NCBI GenBank assembly: GCA_024220505.1
Contig: JAKZZE010000021.1
Location: 992,001-1,056,000, forward strand
DNA length: 64,000 bases
Source of the DNA: Rhizopus arrhizus
Taxonomy: Eukaryota; Mucoromycota; Mucoromycetes; Mucorales; Rhizopodaceae
Direction: 5' to 3'
The notes under the pieces were generated by a model. It had not been told where the DNA came from and searched no databases. It saw only the letters and a list, made by a program, of their open reading frames with translations. Positions 43,324 through 54,949 of the stretch are shown here, one piece after another. The position numbers and the translations under genes were made by a program. Within the stretch, counting starts at the first letter, position 1. Every line of letters starts with the position of its first letter.

Positions 43324-43704
43324 TGTGAAGAGCACTAACAGACAATTGTAGATGAGGATAGATATAAGGTAAGTCAACAGTTCTTCAAGACTTTGACTTA
43401 ACACAAAAATAATAAAATGACATTAAAGATGATTCTTTATTTTATGAAAATGTGAATGCTATTTATATTCATGGATATTCAAATATTGTCTAAGGGATAT
43501 AGTTCATTCTTTAATTTTTGCATTCTTTGCTTATGCCTAAGGTACAGTTGATACAGACGCGCCTTTTTCCTTTCCCGATTTGGTATTGTTGGTTTGAACT
43601 TCCGTTTGTTCGGTCGGTACCTGAATGGAAGGTTATATTCAACTTCTATTGGCTGATTTGGCATTCCGCTGGTTGGTTGGGTTTCCTCTAGGGAGGTCTT
43701 GACA
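43324..43704 (-). repeat. 5' LTR of gypsy element 1
   Basis: 381 bp, near-identical to the other LTR. It contains the same open segment that ends Pol, here without the rest of the gene. Confidence 0.95.
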
Positions 43705-43715
43705 ACGAAAGAAAA

Positions 43716-44230
43716 TCTTCGGTAGTATAGACGAAAGTTTTTATTTTGGACAACTGGGAGTTCAGGCCACGATGGATAAATCCTTGGGTCTGTGGTTAAA
43801 TCGGAGCTATAATCACAATCCAAAAATAGAAACATATACTTTCGGTCATTGCGCATCGATTGGTACTATTTTTGTATTCAAATCCCGACTTTTTGATATC
43901 AATATTTGCATTTGAAAATAGGCGGTATTGATGAAATTTTGGCGCTCTTGATATCCATGAGACCTTTATGGATTTTTATGAAAGTTTGGATAATTGTGTA
44001 ACATTATGTTCCAAAAATAAATGTGCTTATTGTTTTAACTTGTCCCGATTTGCTGTAGAGAAATATGCCAAAAACTAACGCAAAAAAATAAAAATGTCGG
44101 GGTTTGTAGCGGAAATTTTGCACATCTATTTGTGACGGCTATATCGTTTGGTCTGCAAAATTTTATAAAAAACTTTCGAGTTATGATAGGTTTATAGGGC
44201 TCCTAAATTTGTAGCATATTCGCACTTTTC
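43716..44230. repeat. LINE/SINE tail fragment fused to a dispersed repeat
   Basis: 43716-43746 is the LINE/SINE 3' tail (TCTTCGGTAGTATAGACGA then AAGTTTTTATTTT). It is followed by a body unlike the SINEs above. Part of that body (about 43752-43840, TTCAGGCCACGATGGATAAA) recurs at about 59396-59480. This looks like another retroposed sequence with the same tail. Its far end is not defined. Confidence 0.45.
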
Positions 44231-45648
44231 TTAACATTGCGGAGCGAATATTTGACTTCACACTCCGAGACTTTGGGAAGCTACTTATTTTGCTATGTTT
44301 TGCGTGTGGTAAAATTTTTAACAGAATCTAAAAAATTGAGTTTTGGGCACTCCGGCACTGTAAGCATCTGGTTTCCTCAGCTTGGCCTTGTTTACATTTG
44401 TGAAGGATTAATGCTCCCAAACCACTTTGTACGTTCTTTGGACTCTAATTGCGCTAATTAATGGCTGTTATAGAGAACATCATTATGACTGCCAAAAGTT
44501 TTCTGACCTAATTAGGATTCATAGCGTACATGCTATAACTAGGACTTCTTATAAAGAGGTATCATCCATTGTCCGGATATGCATGCCACATAAAAGCTTA
44601 TTCTCAAATATCTTTTGAAAAATATGAGATAAATACTAATACTTCTGGCTAAATGCATCATTATTATCATGTAAGAATCATGTTGTTTCTTCGATTTTTA
44701 AAAGGTGTTTATTTTTTGGCTATGGCTCCAACATTAGTTGTAAAAAGTAACTAATTGTAATTATTGTGTAATTGTTAAAATAATAAAAGAAAAGCTGGAA
44801 ACAAAGATTGAGAAACAACTTGAACACCTTTGAATCTAATCATTCTTCGGCTTAAGTTAAAAGTAAAAATTACACTAACTGAAGGCAGATATTTATATCT
44901 TATGGAGTGAGGAATATTTCAATTATAAAAAAGATAAAATCTAAAAGAAATGATAAAAGTTAGTATTAATATAAAATCATATTATTATGCAAGTTATATG
45001 ACTTTGTAAATTTTTCAATATTAATACTAATACAACACACATTTATTAATTTTAGAATTTATCATAATTTTTAAGTTACTCTTAATATTTAAATAATTAT
45101 TATTTTTACATCAGTTGTTTCTTAACCAATTTACTGTATTTATGAAAATGGTATTAATTATATTAAACAATATCTTTTTAGTATTTGTTTTCTTTTTTTA
45201 TTTTGTAAAAAAAATAATATGAATTGGAATGTTTCTCAGTAGCTTAATATCCTCTATTGTAAGCGTTTCTTTAACTGTAAGGTACTTTAGCAAATGTCAT
45301 TTATAATTATGGTTGTGAAAAGCTTTCGTCTGTTCGTTTGTATGCCTGTCATATATTTATCTTTTACTCTGGGATTTTTTCACCGATTTGAATAACGCTA
45401 TTTCAATTATGTGAAAGATTAGAGAGATATTTGACATTTGATTGGATTTTGTTACTTTAGTTAATACTTCTTCTTATCAAAGACTCTCATAAATACAAAA
45501 CATATTCTAAAAGAATATATTTAATTGGAATTGATTGTATGACCTTATTTAAATAAACTTATATTTTATTTAGCTATAATCTTGTATTAAGACTTATATT
45601 TACCAATGTCAACTACATTTAGTTAATGTTCTAAATGATAATAACATA
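44231..45648. other. AT-rich non-coding stretch
   Basis: About 1.4 kb, increasingly AT-rich, with only short chance ORFs. I see no element end or gene signal. Confidence 0.5.
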
Positions 45649-47276
45649 CAGTAGCGGACAAAACTGGTGCACAAAACTTTTTTTAGCTTTTAACTACCAT
45701 TACCTGCTCATGGTAATTGCAATAGTCATGAAACTGTACTAGAAGGAGGATATACTAGTCATTGTAATCTATGTATGTTCTAAGCATGACATTGTTAAAA
45801 CTGAGCGATAAGCGTGCTTTGAATTTATAAAATCTTATATTTTCTAAAAACCGCAAAAGTGGCTAAAATCTTAGACTTTATATAATCATCTCATCTCTTG
45901 ATATTATCGGATATTCTTCTTTGCATATGCTAATAATATGCGTGTATATCATTTTCAGTAAAAGAACCCGGCTCTTTAACTATTCTTTTCCAAAGATCAT
46001 CGACCCTTTTTGATCTAGTGTCGTATCATCATACCTTTGCCATCAATTGCCACCTGGCATGCTTAAGCGGACTTAGGCCGGGATTAGTGGCGGCTAAACT
46101 TGTAGCACAGAAGCGCTGTTATCAAATATTGAGTTTGTGACATGCGTTGACTTGTGCCTTGTGTCATTGTCATACTGAAACGAGAGATTACGACGTTTTA
46201 GACCACTATACGCTAGGCTTTTGTGGTATGAAGTAAGCGAAATATAGTGTATATTTATGAGTTCATTATACCATCGTATACCTGACACACATATTCTGGT
46301 CCTCAATATCTAATACAGCCTTAAAACATAACAGAGCAGCCAGCATGCTTCATTGTTTGATCACCGTGAAAAAATCGCTCAGGTTGCTCGACTTGCTTTC
46401 AATATTAGTGTATACTATCTGCATCCATAATGTTCATATTTGTTTCATTGCTAAAGATAGCAGACTTCCAGCCCTCTATAGTATACAATGGCTTGTTGTG
46501 ATACCACATTCATCGCTTTTTCCGACTTATACAGCTGATGAAATTCTTCGATTCCTTACTTCCGGACTCAAAATCTAGCTTCCTACTGTGCCTTTAGACT
46601 GACAGTCTGCTAACACTGTATCTTAAGGTCCTCAAAATGTGCTGAGCATCAGGAACTGTGTGTAGCGGACCTTGTCCAAGCTCTAGGTTGATGACTGAAC
46701 TAATAACTTTTCAGGCTAATAGCGGAATACCTTCATGATCACAAGACATTAAGTTTCTTTCTTCCCTCTTTCTCCTGTTGATTGTCCATTTAGAGATCCT
46801 TGTTACTCTAGAAATATCTGCTGTCGTACGAACTAGGCGTGTTCGAGATCTCAGAGTTTCGTTTTTACAGTTGCTTATTTTCTTAAACATATAAGGCTAG
46901 TACTTTGTTATAGTGAATAGGGTAAAAACAAAAGGGGGGACTCAATGGGAAATACAAAATAAGTACAGTTTTATATATTTTTTAAGAGCTACTAAAATTT
47001 ACTAATATGCTGTGAAATCTGAAAGCAAACGGGAGAGATATGGGGAAAATTGAAAGAAGGCTAGACAAGCACTACATTTTTGGCGAAAATTGAAATATGC
47101 AAAAAATCACTAAAAATGACCTTATGCCTGGGGGATGTCCGGCACAGTTCCGGTTTACATAACATAATGTATATTTTGGACTGTCTTTCAGATGGTATAT
47201 GCCACAAAAGTCGCAGACATATGGCGGAGATACAATGTTGATTTTAATTTTTGTGCACCAGTTTTGTCCGCTACTG
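45649..47276 (-). mobile_element. Decayed Tc1-like element (CAGTAGCGG family)
   Basis: Ends CAGTAGCGGACAAAACTGGT, TA at 45647-45648 and 47277-47278, 1628 bp. Transposase remnants lie on the minus strand at about 46300-46094 and further up, with many stops. It is very similar to the copy at 10548 but lacks the solo LTR, so it provides the empty-site comparison. Confidence 0.92.
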
Positions 47277-47278
47277 TA

Positions 47279-47625
47279 TATTGATGCACTGATTACATAA
47301 AAAAAAAATTGTCACTTCATATAAGTTTAAGTAATTTACATTAAAATACCTCTATCACATCGAAAAGGTATATAACAGATATCTTTGTAAAAAATTGTTC
47401 GTGTTTTCTAATATCTTTTACGTTATTATGTTGCATTTGAAGTACTTTGTTCTGCGACCATAGCATTGTACAATGCTTCTGATGCTGTTTGAAGGTTATC
47501 TATATCCTGTTTCGCACAACTTCCAGTAATCTACTTGTAGCTTATTCGACCGAAAGGGTACTATTGTTATCAGAACTAGGTAAAGGTCTGCTCTCATCTT
47601 CTGTTCAGTCTACGGCGACGTAATG
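47279..47625. other. Non-coding stretch
   Basis: No ORF, tRNA or element end recognised. Confidence 0.4.
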
Positions 47626-48125
47626 GAGGTGGTTGTGGTTAACCCCAAAATCCTGTGGTTAAACCCCAAATCCTGTGGTTGCCCGCTTAATTTCAGAGTT
47701 GTGGTAGAAACACTAGCCGCACCCCATTGGGCATAGAAACGAGATAGAGCGATTTTTACACATAGCCTTCTATGTTTACGCCTATGGATAGGCTTATAGT
47801 TAAAATTTGGCTTATGGCTAAAGTTAAGCGGAGTAATAACCAACACTAGACACACCCCATTTGGTATGCAAATCATACAAAGAGATTTTTACACATAGTC
47901 CACTATTTTGGTGCCTATGGCTAGGCCTATAGCTAAAATTTGGCTTATGGCTAATGTTAAGCGGAGTGATAACCAACACTAAGTGCACCCCATTTTCTCT
48001 ATAAATCACACAAAGCCATTTTACACATAGCTCACTGTGTTTATGCCTATGGATAGGCTTATAGCTAAAATTTGGCCTATGACTAAAGTTAAGCTTGGAT
48101 CTCTGATTATTTGCATGGTTATACC
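47626..48125. repeat. Tandem repeat array (about 130 bp unit, about 3 copies) with a GTGGTT motif block
   Basis: 47626-47700 has repeated GTGGTTAAACCCCAAA-type motifs. From about 47700 to 48110 a unit recurs about three times: (AACCAACACTA)..CACCCCATTT..TTTACACATAG..TATGGATAGGC..AAAATTTGGC..AAGTTAAGC. The motif AATCCTGTGGTTGCCCGCT recurs at 54061 and, diverged, near 59238, so this is a dispersed family. Translated ORFs across the array are repetitive artefacts. Confidence 0.65.
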
Positions 48126-48530
48126 TGATGTATCCATCATTCATAACTCGATATGAAAACAGTATTAATAAGCTACATGTAAATATATCCAATCGATAGG
48201 CTACAGGTTAATTCGGATAATCTTCATTAAGGACTAAGATGCTGCGTAATTGCACGGTTAAATTATATTAAATCCAGGAACTAAATCACAGTCAATCATA
48301 TACGAGTATTCTATGGATAAATGCTTATGATGACAAAGATAACAATGGAAGAACACGTAACCATTATCTATTTGTCATCAGTTATATCATACTCATTAAT
48401 TATTAATCCATAACATGAATATTATCCGTGTATGAAAAGTATAAATAGAGTATCATTTTCTTATTAAATAAGCAATCTCTTTATCGAGTCTCGTCCTCTC
48501 TGTGTTCCTTTCTATTCTTGGATAACATCA
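48126..48530 (+). repeat. 5' LTR of gypsy element 2
   Basis: 405 bp, starts TGATGTATCC, ends GATAACATCA; TATAAATA at 48440-48447. Confidence 0.93.
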
Positions 48531-48581
48531 TTTTTTTGACGAATCCTCTTTACTCTATTATTACTACGACTATTCTCAAAC

Positions 48582-50033
48582 ATGTCTATCAACTCTAATC
48601 TTTTGGCTTACACGAAGAACCCTTCTTTCTGAAAGTGACCCTGCTTTCATTGGTCCTAGACTTGAAAAGCCCTCCATGGTTAATGGGATTGAACTTCCTC
48701 TTACTGGATCTCCAAACTCTATTACAGAAGATAGAGATGGAAGAAGTTGAACCCAGGGCTATGGCCTCTCCACTCGCTGGTGTCAAGGGCAGTGGCGCAG
48801 CACCACCTTCTCAGGTCTCGGGTAGTCGTAATTTGACGGCTACCGTCCAGACTTTGACGAAACAGGTAGAACAAATTGCTGCGGCTATCACAGGTCAAGA
48901 GCTTTCAGGAAAGCAACTGGCTACCCTTTCCCGTGAATACACGACCAAGTCTACCATCTTGGCCTCCTTGTTGGACTTGCAAGCAAAATTGGCTAATAAC
49001 TTGACTATACAGACCACTGGCTCTGCCATTAACGGTTCTAACAGTCAACCTACGGTGGTTCCTCAAAAACTTACCTTTGTTTCAGTACACTGGTAATGTA
49101 GAGAACTCAGCATTGCCGTCCTTTAAAGACATTGCTGACTGTATCCGACGTTTTGAGGATATACTCTTTGCGTACCGCTTGGATGTACAGGTGCATTGGC
49201 AGCGCCTCATCCCTTTCTCCCTTACCCATACTCAGCGTTCTTGGTATGATGAATTACGGGTAAAGAAGAATTTATCTTGGACCATATTCAAGGAACAATT
49301 AACCTTGAAATATGGCATCGAATCCACTGAGGCTCAAGCCCACGCCTCAAGAGAGCTGTTAACCATCAGCATGCAACCTGATGAATCTGTGGAAAAAATA
49401 CACTGACCGCTTCTTGAGCTCAAGCGTGAAGCCACTCCCGTAGCTGACGATTTTTTGGCTATTTTGTTTTGTGAACTCCCTCACTAGTAGCTCCAAATCA
49501 TGTCAACATGGCCATCGTCAGTCTTGATCAGGAGGCAAAGAATGGACATAAACCTCCTTTCTAGTATCGCAAGAAAGTTTCATACGCAACAACAGACCTT
49601 GCCCCATATGTCAACTAAAAAATTCAATAACCAACCCTCTCAAGTCAACGGGTTGAACCCTCCCAGTGGTATTCATAAAAGAAACCACCGTACGGATGGA
49701 AGGACTTGTATCATCCATGGAAAGTGCAACCACACAACAGATCGTTGTAAAAAGGCTCAGGAACTTGGAATTGCTAACAGTATGAACAAAGAGACATCTA
49801 GTAAGCGTTGCTTTAAATGCAACGCTCCTTTTACTAGGGAGCATTTAAATGTTTGCCCTAAAAGGAATCAACCTCTTTCTGCTGGTTCTGCCTCCTCCTC
49901 CTCTACTGCACCTACCATAACCAGGGCATTCCGCTCACTTCAGTTGACTGGCAGTGAAGATAAAGCAATGGGTACAAATGCTTCTAAATACAACCCTGCC
50001 AACCAACAAAGCCACGATGAAGAAACAGGATCT
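48582..50033 (+). pseudogene. Gypsy 2 gag, multiply frameshifted
   Basis: It starts at ATG 48582 (MSINSNLLAY) but hits a TGA within 50 nt. The reading then has to change frame near 48630, 49085, 49405 and 49440-49500. Recognisable pieces: a gag core (IRRFEDILFAYRLDVQVHW, SLTHTQRSWYDELRVKKNLSW, WTIFKEQLTLKYGI) and Cys/His clusters near the end (CIIHGKCNHTTDRC and KRCFKCNAPFTREHLNVC) that stand for the nucleocapsid zinc motifs. Non-functional. Confidence 0.85.
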
Positions 50034-51476
50034 TGACGATGAAGCCGTCAAGGACATCCACTACTACTCATCATTATGTAAGTTGCAACCGTTTAATACA
50101 AAACTTCACAGTTTTAATAACAAACGTACTGATTCCTTTTTTGTACCCATCACTATAGAAAATGTCCGTACTTGGGCTTTGGTTGATACTGGGTGTATAC
50201 TTCTACGATCTCTCCTGACCTAGCAAAAATTATAAACGTTAGAACTTTTCCTGTTTCAGGAAAATTACAATTAGCTAGTTTGGATACCTTGGTATCTAGA
50301 ACTGCTATTACAGATCAAATAAAAGTATTTTATAACGGAATCAATGTCTTACATGAATTTGAAATTTTTAAGTTTGATAAGGATATACCTATTTGTATTG
50401 GTACAGATCTTATGCCTAAGTTAAACATTAACTTGACAGGTTTAGCTGTTACGTGGGATAGTCCTAATATCTCTACAATACCTGATCCAATAGACCCTTC
50501 ACCTATCAAACCTAATAAGTCACCCGCTGGTACTCACCAACAGCGTGAACAACTTATGGACGCATTACAGCCATATTTGAGCGCCAATGCTAAGATCCCT
50601 AGCACGTCTGCATGTCCTCTACCTGAAGCGATAGTTCGCTTGGAAACTGAACCAGGTAAAACCACTTATAGACGACAGTATCCTATTGCACTGTCAATCC
50701 AGCCTAAAGTACAAGAACAGGTTGATAAATGGTTAGCAGATGGTGTAATTGAAATAGCTCCTCCTAATACTGCATTTAACTCTCCTTTGTTGACTGTACG
50801 TAAAAGGATGCTAATGGTAATTATAGTGACGATGTACGGGTGTGTATAGACCCCAGACATATCAATGCAATACTCATAAAAGATCGTACCGACCGCTTTC
50901 AATTACCATTGATAGCTGAGTTGCATCAAAAAATGAGTGCTGCGACACTATTCACAGTACTTGACCTCAAACAAGCTTTTCATCGGTTACCTCTAGCTGA
51001 TGAGCATAGAGCCCTTACAGCTTTTACATTTAACGGTCAACAATATCAATTCTGTAGAGCACCATTCGGTTTGACCCCTATACCAAATCATTTCCAACGT
51101 GTGCTAACTACCCTCTTACATGACTTGCCATACGTTACATGTTTCATTGATGATTTAACTATCGGTACTGGACCCGATATTGAGGAACATATCAAATGCG
51201 TAAATACTGTCATCGAACGACTTACATCAGCTAAATTTATTCTTAACATTGATAAATGTCACTTTATGCAAACTTCGGTAAACATCCTAGGGTTCACTAT
51301 TAGTCACAATAGTCTCTCATTGGATAGCAGAAAGGTTGCAAATGCTTTAGCATGGCCAATACCAAAGACTGGAAAAGATATACAACGCTTTCTAGGCCTC
51401 GCTAATTATTTTCGAAGTCATCTCCCAAATTTCTCTACCATGACCGCCACCGTTAGATAAACTACGTAACGAAGGT
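50034..51476 (+). pseudogene. Gypsy 2 protease-RT region, frameshifted
   Basis: Protease: WALVDTGC holds the Asp-Thr-Gly near 50180. A frameshift at about 50205 leads to PICIGTDLMPKLNI. RT: PPNTAFNSPLLTVRK, a frameshift near 50830, then CIDPRHINAIL, FTVLDLKQAFHRLPL, CRAPFGLTP and CFIDDLTIG (FIDD at the active site). Another frameshift lies near 51455, with NYFRSHLPNFST before it. At least three breaks make this part untranslatable as one protein. Confidence 0.87.
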
Positions 51477-53441
51477 TCATTGGAACACATTTGGACTGAC
51501 AAATACCTACAGGCTTTTCGAAATATACAAACAGCCTTATCTAATGCTCCTGTTCTGTCTATACCTGACATGCGTCATGAATTACAGCTAGCTACAGATG
51601 CTAGCAACACAGGAATTGGCGGTGTACTTTATCAAATTATTGACGATAAAACTCGCTATATTGGATTCGCAGCAAGAGCACTGTCGAAGTCAGAAATGAA
51701 CTACTCGACAACTAAACGAGAGCTGTTAGCCATCTGTTATCTTTTTGAAAGATTTCACAAGTGGTTGTATGGATCTCAATTCACGCTGTATACTGATCAT
51801 AAAAGTTTGGTCTATCTTGGCACACAAAACATTCCTAATCCCATGATGCTGAATTGGTTCGAAACTATTTTCAACTATACATTCAAAGTAATCCATCGTC
51901 CAGGAATTGAAAATGTGTTGCCGGATTCACTTTCTCGTCTTTTTTCAGACGATACGGAAAAAAGACTGGGGGGAGATAATAATCCTCAGCAACTTTCCAT
52001 AAAAAATAAAAATACAAAGTCACAGAGTAAACGTACTACAGACAACAGTACAAACATAAAACAAAGAGCTGTACAGCTAGTAGACTACATGACACCACCA
52101 GAAGAGGAACGTCATAACCTATTATTAAAGGCACATCTACTTGGACACTTTGGGGCTGATGCTATTGTAAAGACAATCCACAATGATAATTTGCACTGGA
52201 TTAATATTAAAAAAGATGCATTGCAGCTAGTATCCAATTGTCCTGAATGTCAACAATTTAATATTGGCAAACACGGGTATCACCCTCCCCGTAGTATTCT
52301 ACCAGATGGTCCTTTTGATCACGTCTGTATTGACCTCGGTACCCTGAACATTACATCAACAGAAGGACATAATTTCATTTTAGTCCTAGTTGATCTCTTC
52401 ACAAGATTTACAATTCTAAGACCATTAATGGATAAAACTGCAGTATCCATAGCTAATGAACTTAGAGATATCTTTTGCACTTTTGGTTGGCCCAAAAAGC
52501 TTAGTTCAGATAACGGTACAGAATTCACTAATGAAATATTTAATTCATTAATGGAAACCTGTGGTATTGACCATAGACTTTCACTGCCTTATAACCCATT
52601 GGGAAATTCGACTAACGAATCGTTTGTCGGAATAGCCAAACGAGCTCTTGTTAAAAGATTACAAGGCAAGAAAGACGAGTGGAATCTTTTCCTTCCTAGT
52701 ATTCAATATGCTATGAATTGCAAATATTCTAGATTACACCATTCCAGACCATTTGTGCTTATGTATAATAGACAACCAAATGAATTCCAGGATTATTCCA
52801 ATACACAATCCTCAATACCTAACTCTAGTCAGCAGTATGCTAAAGCACTAGAAAATAAATTAGACAATATGAACAACATAGTAATCCCTGCTATACGTAA
52901 CCGTATTATGACTACTCAAAGAACTGACAACGAGTATTTTACAAAGAAACACCGCATTGTACATCAACAATTTCCTAATAATAGCGAAGTTATGATAAAA
53001 AATGTGAATAGAAATAGTAAAACTGACCCAAGGTACGAGGGCCCCTTTGTCGTACATGGAGTCACAAAAAATGGTAGCTACATTTTGACGGATAAAACAG
53101 GTACACTATTATCGCGCGACGTACCTACCTCGCACATCAAACTCATCTCTACAGACAACGTTGTTAATAATCGCGCTGACCAACAACAGTACGATGTGCA
53201 GGCAATTATCCAACATAAAGGAAATAACACTAGTAATTATAAATACCTAGTAAGATGGAAAGGTTATCCTCCAGAATATGATACCTGGGAACCTGCCTCA
53301 AGTTTTGATGACATGAGTATGATAGAACAGTACTGGGCAAGACGTAACGTCAATAATAACATTGGCAAACGTAAACGCTCATCTCATACCAATGTTCCAA
53401 CCAAGACTAATAATTTTAACAAACGAAACAAGACAAAGTAA
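51477..53441 (+). CDS. Gypsy 2 RNase H-integrase-chromodomain segment (open frame of a broken pol)
   Basis: 653 aa open from 51480. RNase H: LATDASNTGIGGVLYQ, TKRELLAICYLFERF, YTDHKSLVYL. The integrase zinc finger is an H..H..CPEC pattern (LLGHFGADAIV..NCPECQQ). The catalytic core has VCIDLGTLNI, SSDNGTEFTN and STNESFVGIAKR (Asp, Asp, Glu). A GPF module (RYEGPFVVHGV) follows. The C-terminal 50-60 residues form a chromodomain (KYLVRWKGYPPEYDTWEP), which in chromoviruses steers integration to methylated-histone chromatin. This half shows no lesion although the upstream half is broken. Confidence 0.92.
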   Translation, partial: SLEHIWTDKYLQAFRNIQTALSNAPVLSIPDMRHELQLATDASNTGIGGVLYQIIDDKTRYIGFAARALSKSEMNYSTTKRELLAICYLFERFHKWLYGSQFTLYTDHKSLVYLGTQNIPNPMMLNWFETIFNYTFKVIHRPGIENVLPDSLSRLFSDDTEKRLGGDNNPQQLSIKNKNTKSQSKRTTDNSTNIKQRAVQLVDYMTPPEEERHNLLLKAHLLGHFGADAIVKTIHNDNLHWINIKKDALQLVSNCPECQQFNIGKHGYHPPRSILPDGPFDHVCIDLGTLNITSTEGHNFILVLVDLFTRFTILRPLMDKTAVSIANELRDIFCTFGWPKKLSSDNGTEFTNEIFNSLMETCGIDHRLSLPYNPLGNSTNESFVGIAKRALVKRLQGKKDEWNLFLPSIQYAMNCKYSRLHHSRPFVLMYNRQPNEFQDYSNTQSSIPNSSQQYAKALENKLDNMNNIVIPAIRNRIMTTQRTDNEYFTKKHRIVHQQFPNNSEVMIKNVNRNSKTDPRYEGPFVVHGVTKNGSYILTDKTGTLLSRDVPTSHIKLISTDNVVNNRADQQQYDVQAIIQHKGNNTSNYKYLVRWKGYPPEYDTWEPASSFDDMSMIEQYWARRNVNNNIGKRKRSSHTNVPTKTNNFNKRNKTK

Positions 53442-53647
53442 CGAGCTGAATATGATCTTTTCCCATTACTTTTTTCCTCAAGAGGTTTTTTGGGTTTTTA
53501 TCGATTATATACCAGAAGAGCATACTCTCTCTTTCCTCTACACTTACGTCTTTAATATAAACAGCCTACGCAATCATATTGGATATGATCCCTGTACTCT
53601 TCGTTATTCATGATGCTCATCGGTTGTTCCAACCTGGAAGGGGGCAA

Positions 53648-54052
53648 TGATGTATCCATCATTCATAACTCGATATGAAAACAGTATTAATAAGCTACAT
53701 GTAAAATATATCCAATAGATAGGCTACAGGTTAATTCGGATAATCTTCATTAAGGATAAGATGCTGCGTAATTGCACGGTTAAATTATATTAAATCCAGG
53801 AACTAAATCACAGTCAATCATATACGAGTATTCTATGGATAAATGCTTATGATGACAAAGATAACAATGGAAGAACACGTAACCATTATCTATTTGTCAT
53901 CAGTTATATCATACTCATTAATTATTAATCCATAACATGAAATATTATCCGTGTATGAAAAGTATAAATAGAGTATCATTTTCTTATTAAATAAAGCAAT
54001 CTCTTTATCGAGTCTCGTCCTCTCTTGTTCCTTTCTATTCTTGGATAAATCA
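53648..54052 (+). repeat. 3' LTR of gypsy element 2
   Basis: 405 bp, starts TGATGTATCC, ends GATAAATCA; differs from the 5' copy mainly by small indels. Confidence 0.93.
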
Positions 54053-54060
54053 ATACCCTA

Positions 54061-54380
54061 AAATCCTGTGGTTGCCCGCTTAATTTCAGAGTTGTGAAAT
54101 GAATGGAAAGTTTAGGAAGCGAATCTGTTCCAATAAGAATTTTACAATTGTGAGAGGAAGCATGATCGTCAATAAGATCAAACTTATATTTAATAATGTG
54201 GTCAATGTTGTCGTATTCGACATTCACATAGTCAATAGATCTCATTCTGGGAATTTGGTCGCCATTTGCTAAAATTAGGTTACCAGGAACTGAATGAAAT
54301 TTAATATTATTGTCTATTGCAAATTTTTTATTTATGACAGAGACACGTGCACCAGTATCTATGATACCATAAGCGTTCAC
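54061..54380 (-). pseudogene. Retropepsin fragment of a third LTR element (G3)
   Basis: On the minus strand: a YGIIDTGARVSVINKKF segment with the Asp-Thr-Gly active site, a flap-like ANGDQIPRM, and KILIGTDSLPKLSIHF. The homology stops at about 54097, where a copy of the GTGGTTGCCCGCTTAATTTC repeat begins, so RT and integrase are missing. It lies just downstream of the G3 gag with a 555-bp insertion between them. Confidence 0.75.
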
Positions 54381-54394
54381 ATTGTTGTAGAACA

Positions 54395-54949
54395 GCGTCT
54401 GATCATAACGGACATTGAATAATCACAACTAAAAGAAGTATATTAAATTGATAAAAGATAATAATTTAAATCTTTATTCAGTAAAATATATTCTTCTTCT
54501 TTTTATATAAAACTATCACAATTAGATTCATTCTATAAAGTAAACATGAACAATAAATAAGTCATGATCTTTACTATTCATCCTTTCTGTAAATGAATAA
54601 TAATGGATCAGGTACTTAGTCAACTTTGATCTGACTGGAGGCATTTCATATAAATATATCTTTCCTCTCAATGAAGACGGGACAATTCTCCCAGATCAGT
54701 TAAAGAACAATAAGATCTATAAAACAACGAATTAAAAATTTTCATAATCGATTCAGTGATCCTTCTTCAATCAAACATGTCAATTATTGGATCTACGCTC
54801 ATAACTACTCATTTACCCGCCAACTGATAGAAGAATATAAATAGTAGACTTTGTAATGATTTCTTTTGAATAATTAAGATTGTCTTAAATAAAGTTCAGT
54901 CTCAAAAAGTATTCTTTGGTTTTATTGTTATTCCTTATTTTACTTTACC
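54395..54949 (+). mobile_element. Insertion of about 555 bp, probably a solo LTR
   Basis: It splits the G3 gag-protease junction and is flanked by AGAACA on both sides (54389-54394, 54950-54955). Near its right end on the plus strand are AATATAAATAG and AATAAA, spaced much as in the gypsy 2 LTR, which suggests a plus-oriented LTR. The ends are not TG..CA, so the type is uncertain. Confidence 0.5.

Larger units (their letters stand above)
37605..43704 (-). mobile_element. Ty3/gypsy LTR retrotransposon 1, structurally complete
   Basis: Two 381-bp LTRs (37605-37985 and 43324-43704), TG..CA ends, and a 4-bp target duplication ACGA (37601-37604 and 43705-43708). I see only about two differences between the LTRs, which implies a recent insertion. 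In element orientation the 5' LTR is the right one. A primer-binding-like TGGTAGCATCTGCGG follows it, and a purine tract GAGGGGGTAA precedes the 3' LTR. Internal order is gag, then protease-RT-RNase H-integrase. Confidence 0.96.
48126..54052 (+). mobile_element. Ty3/gypsy chromovirus-like LTR retrotransposon 2, defective
   Basis: LTRs 48126-48530 and 53648-54052 (405 bp each, TG..CA, a few indels between them). Target duplication ATACC (48121-48125 and 54053-54057) and a purine tract GGAAGGGGGCAA before the 3' LTR. Each LTR has a TATAAATA box (48440, 53963). Gag and the N-terminal half of Pol carry several frameshifts; the C-terminal half is open. Confidence 0.95.

Noticed and set aside
43479..43856. 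125-codon minus-strand ORF
   Set aside because: Its C-terminal half is the Pol tail encoded in the 5' LTR; the rest is read-in from unrelated flanking sequence.
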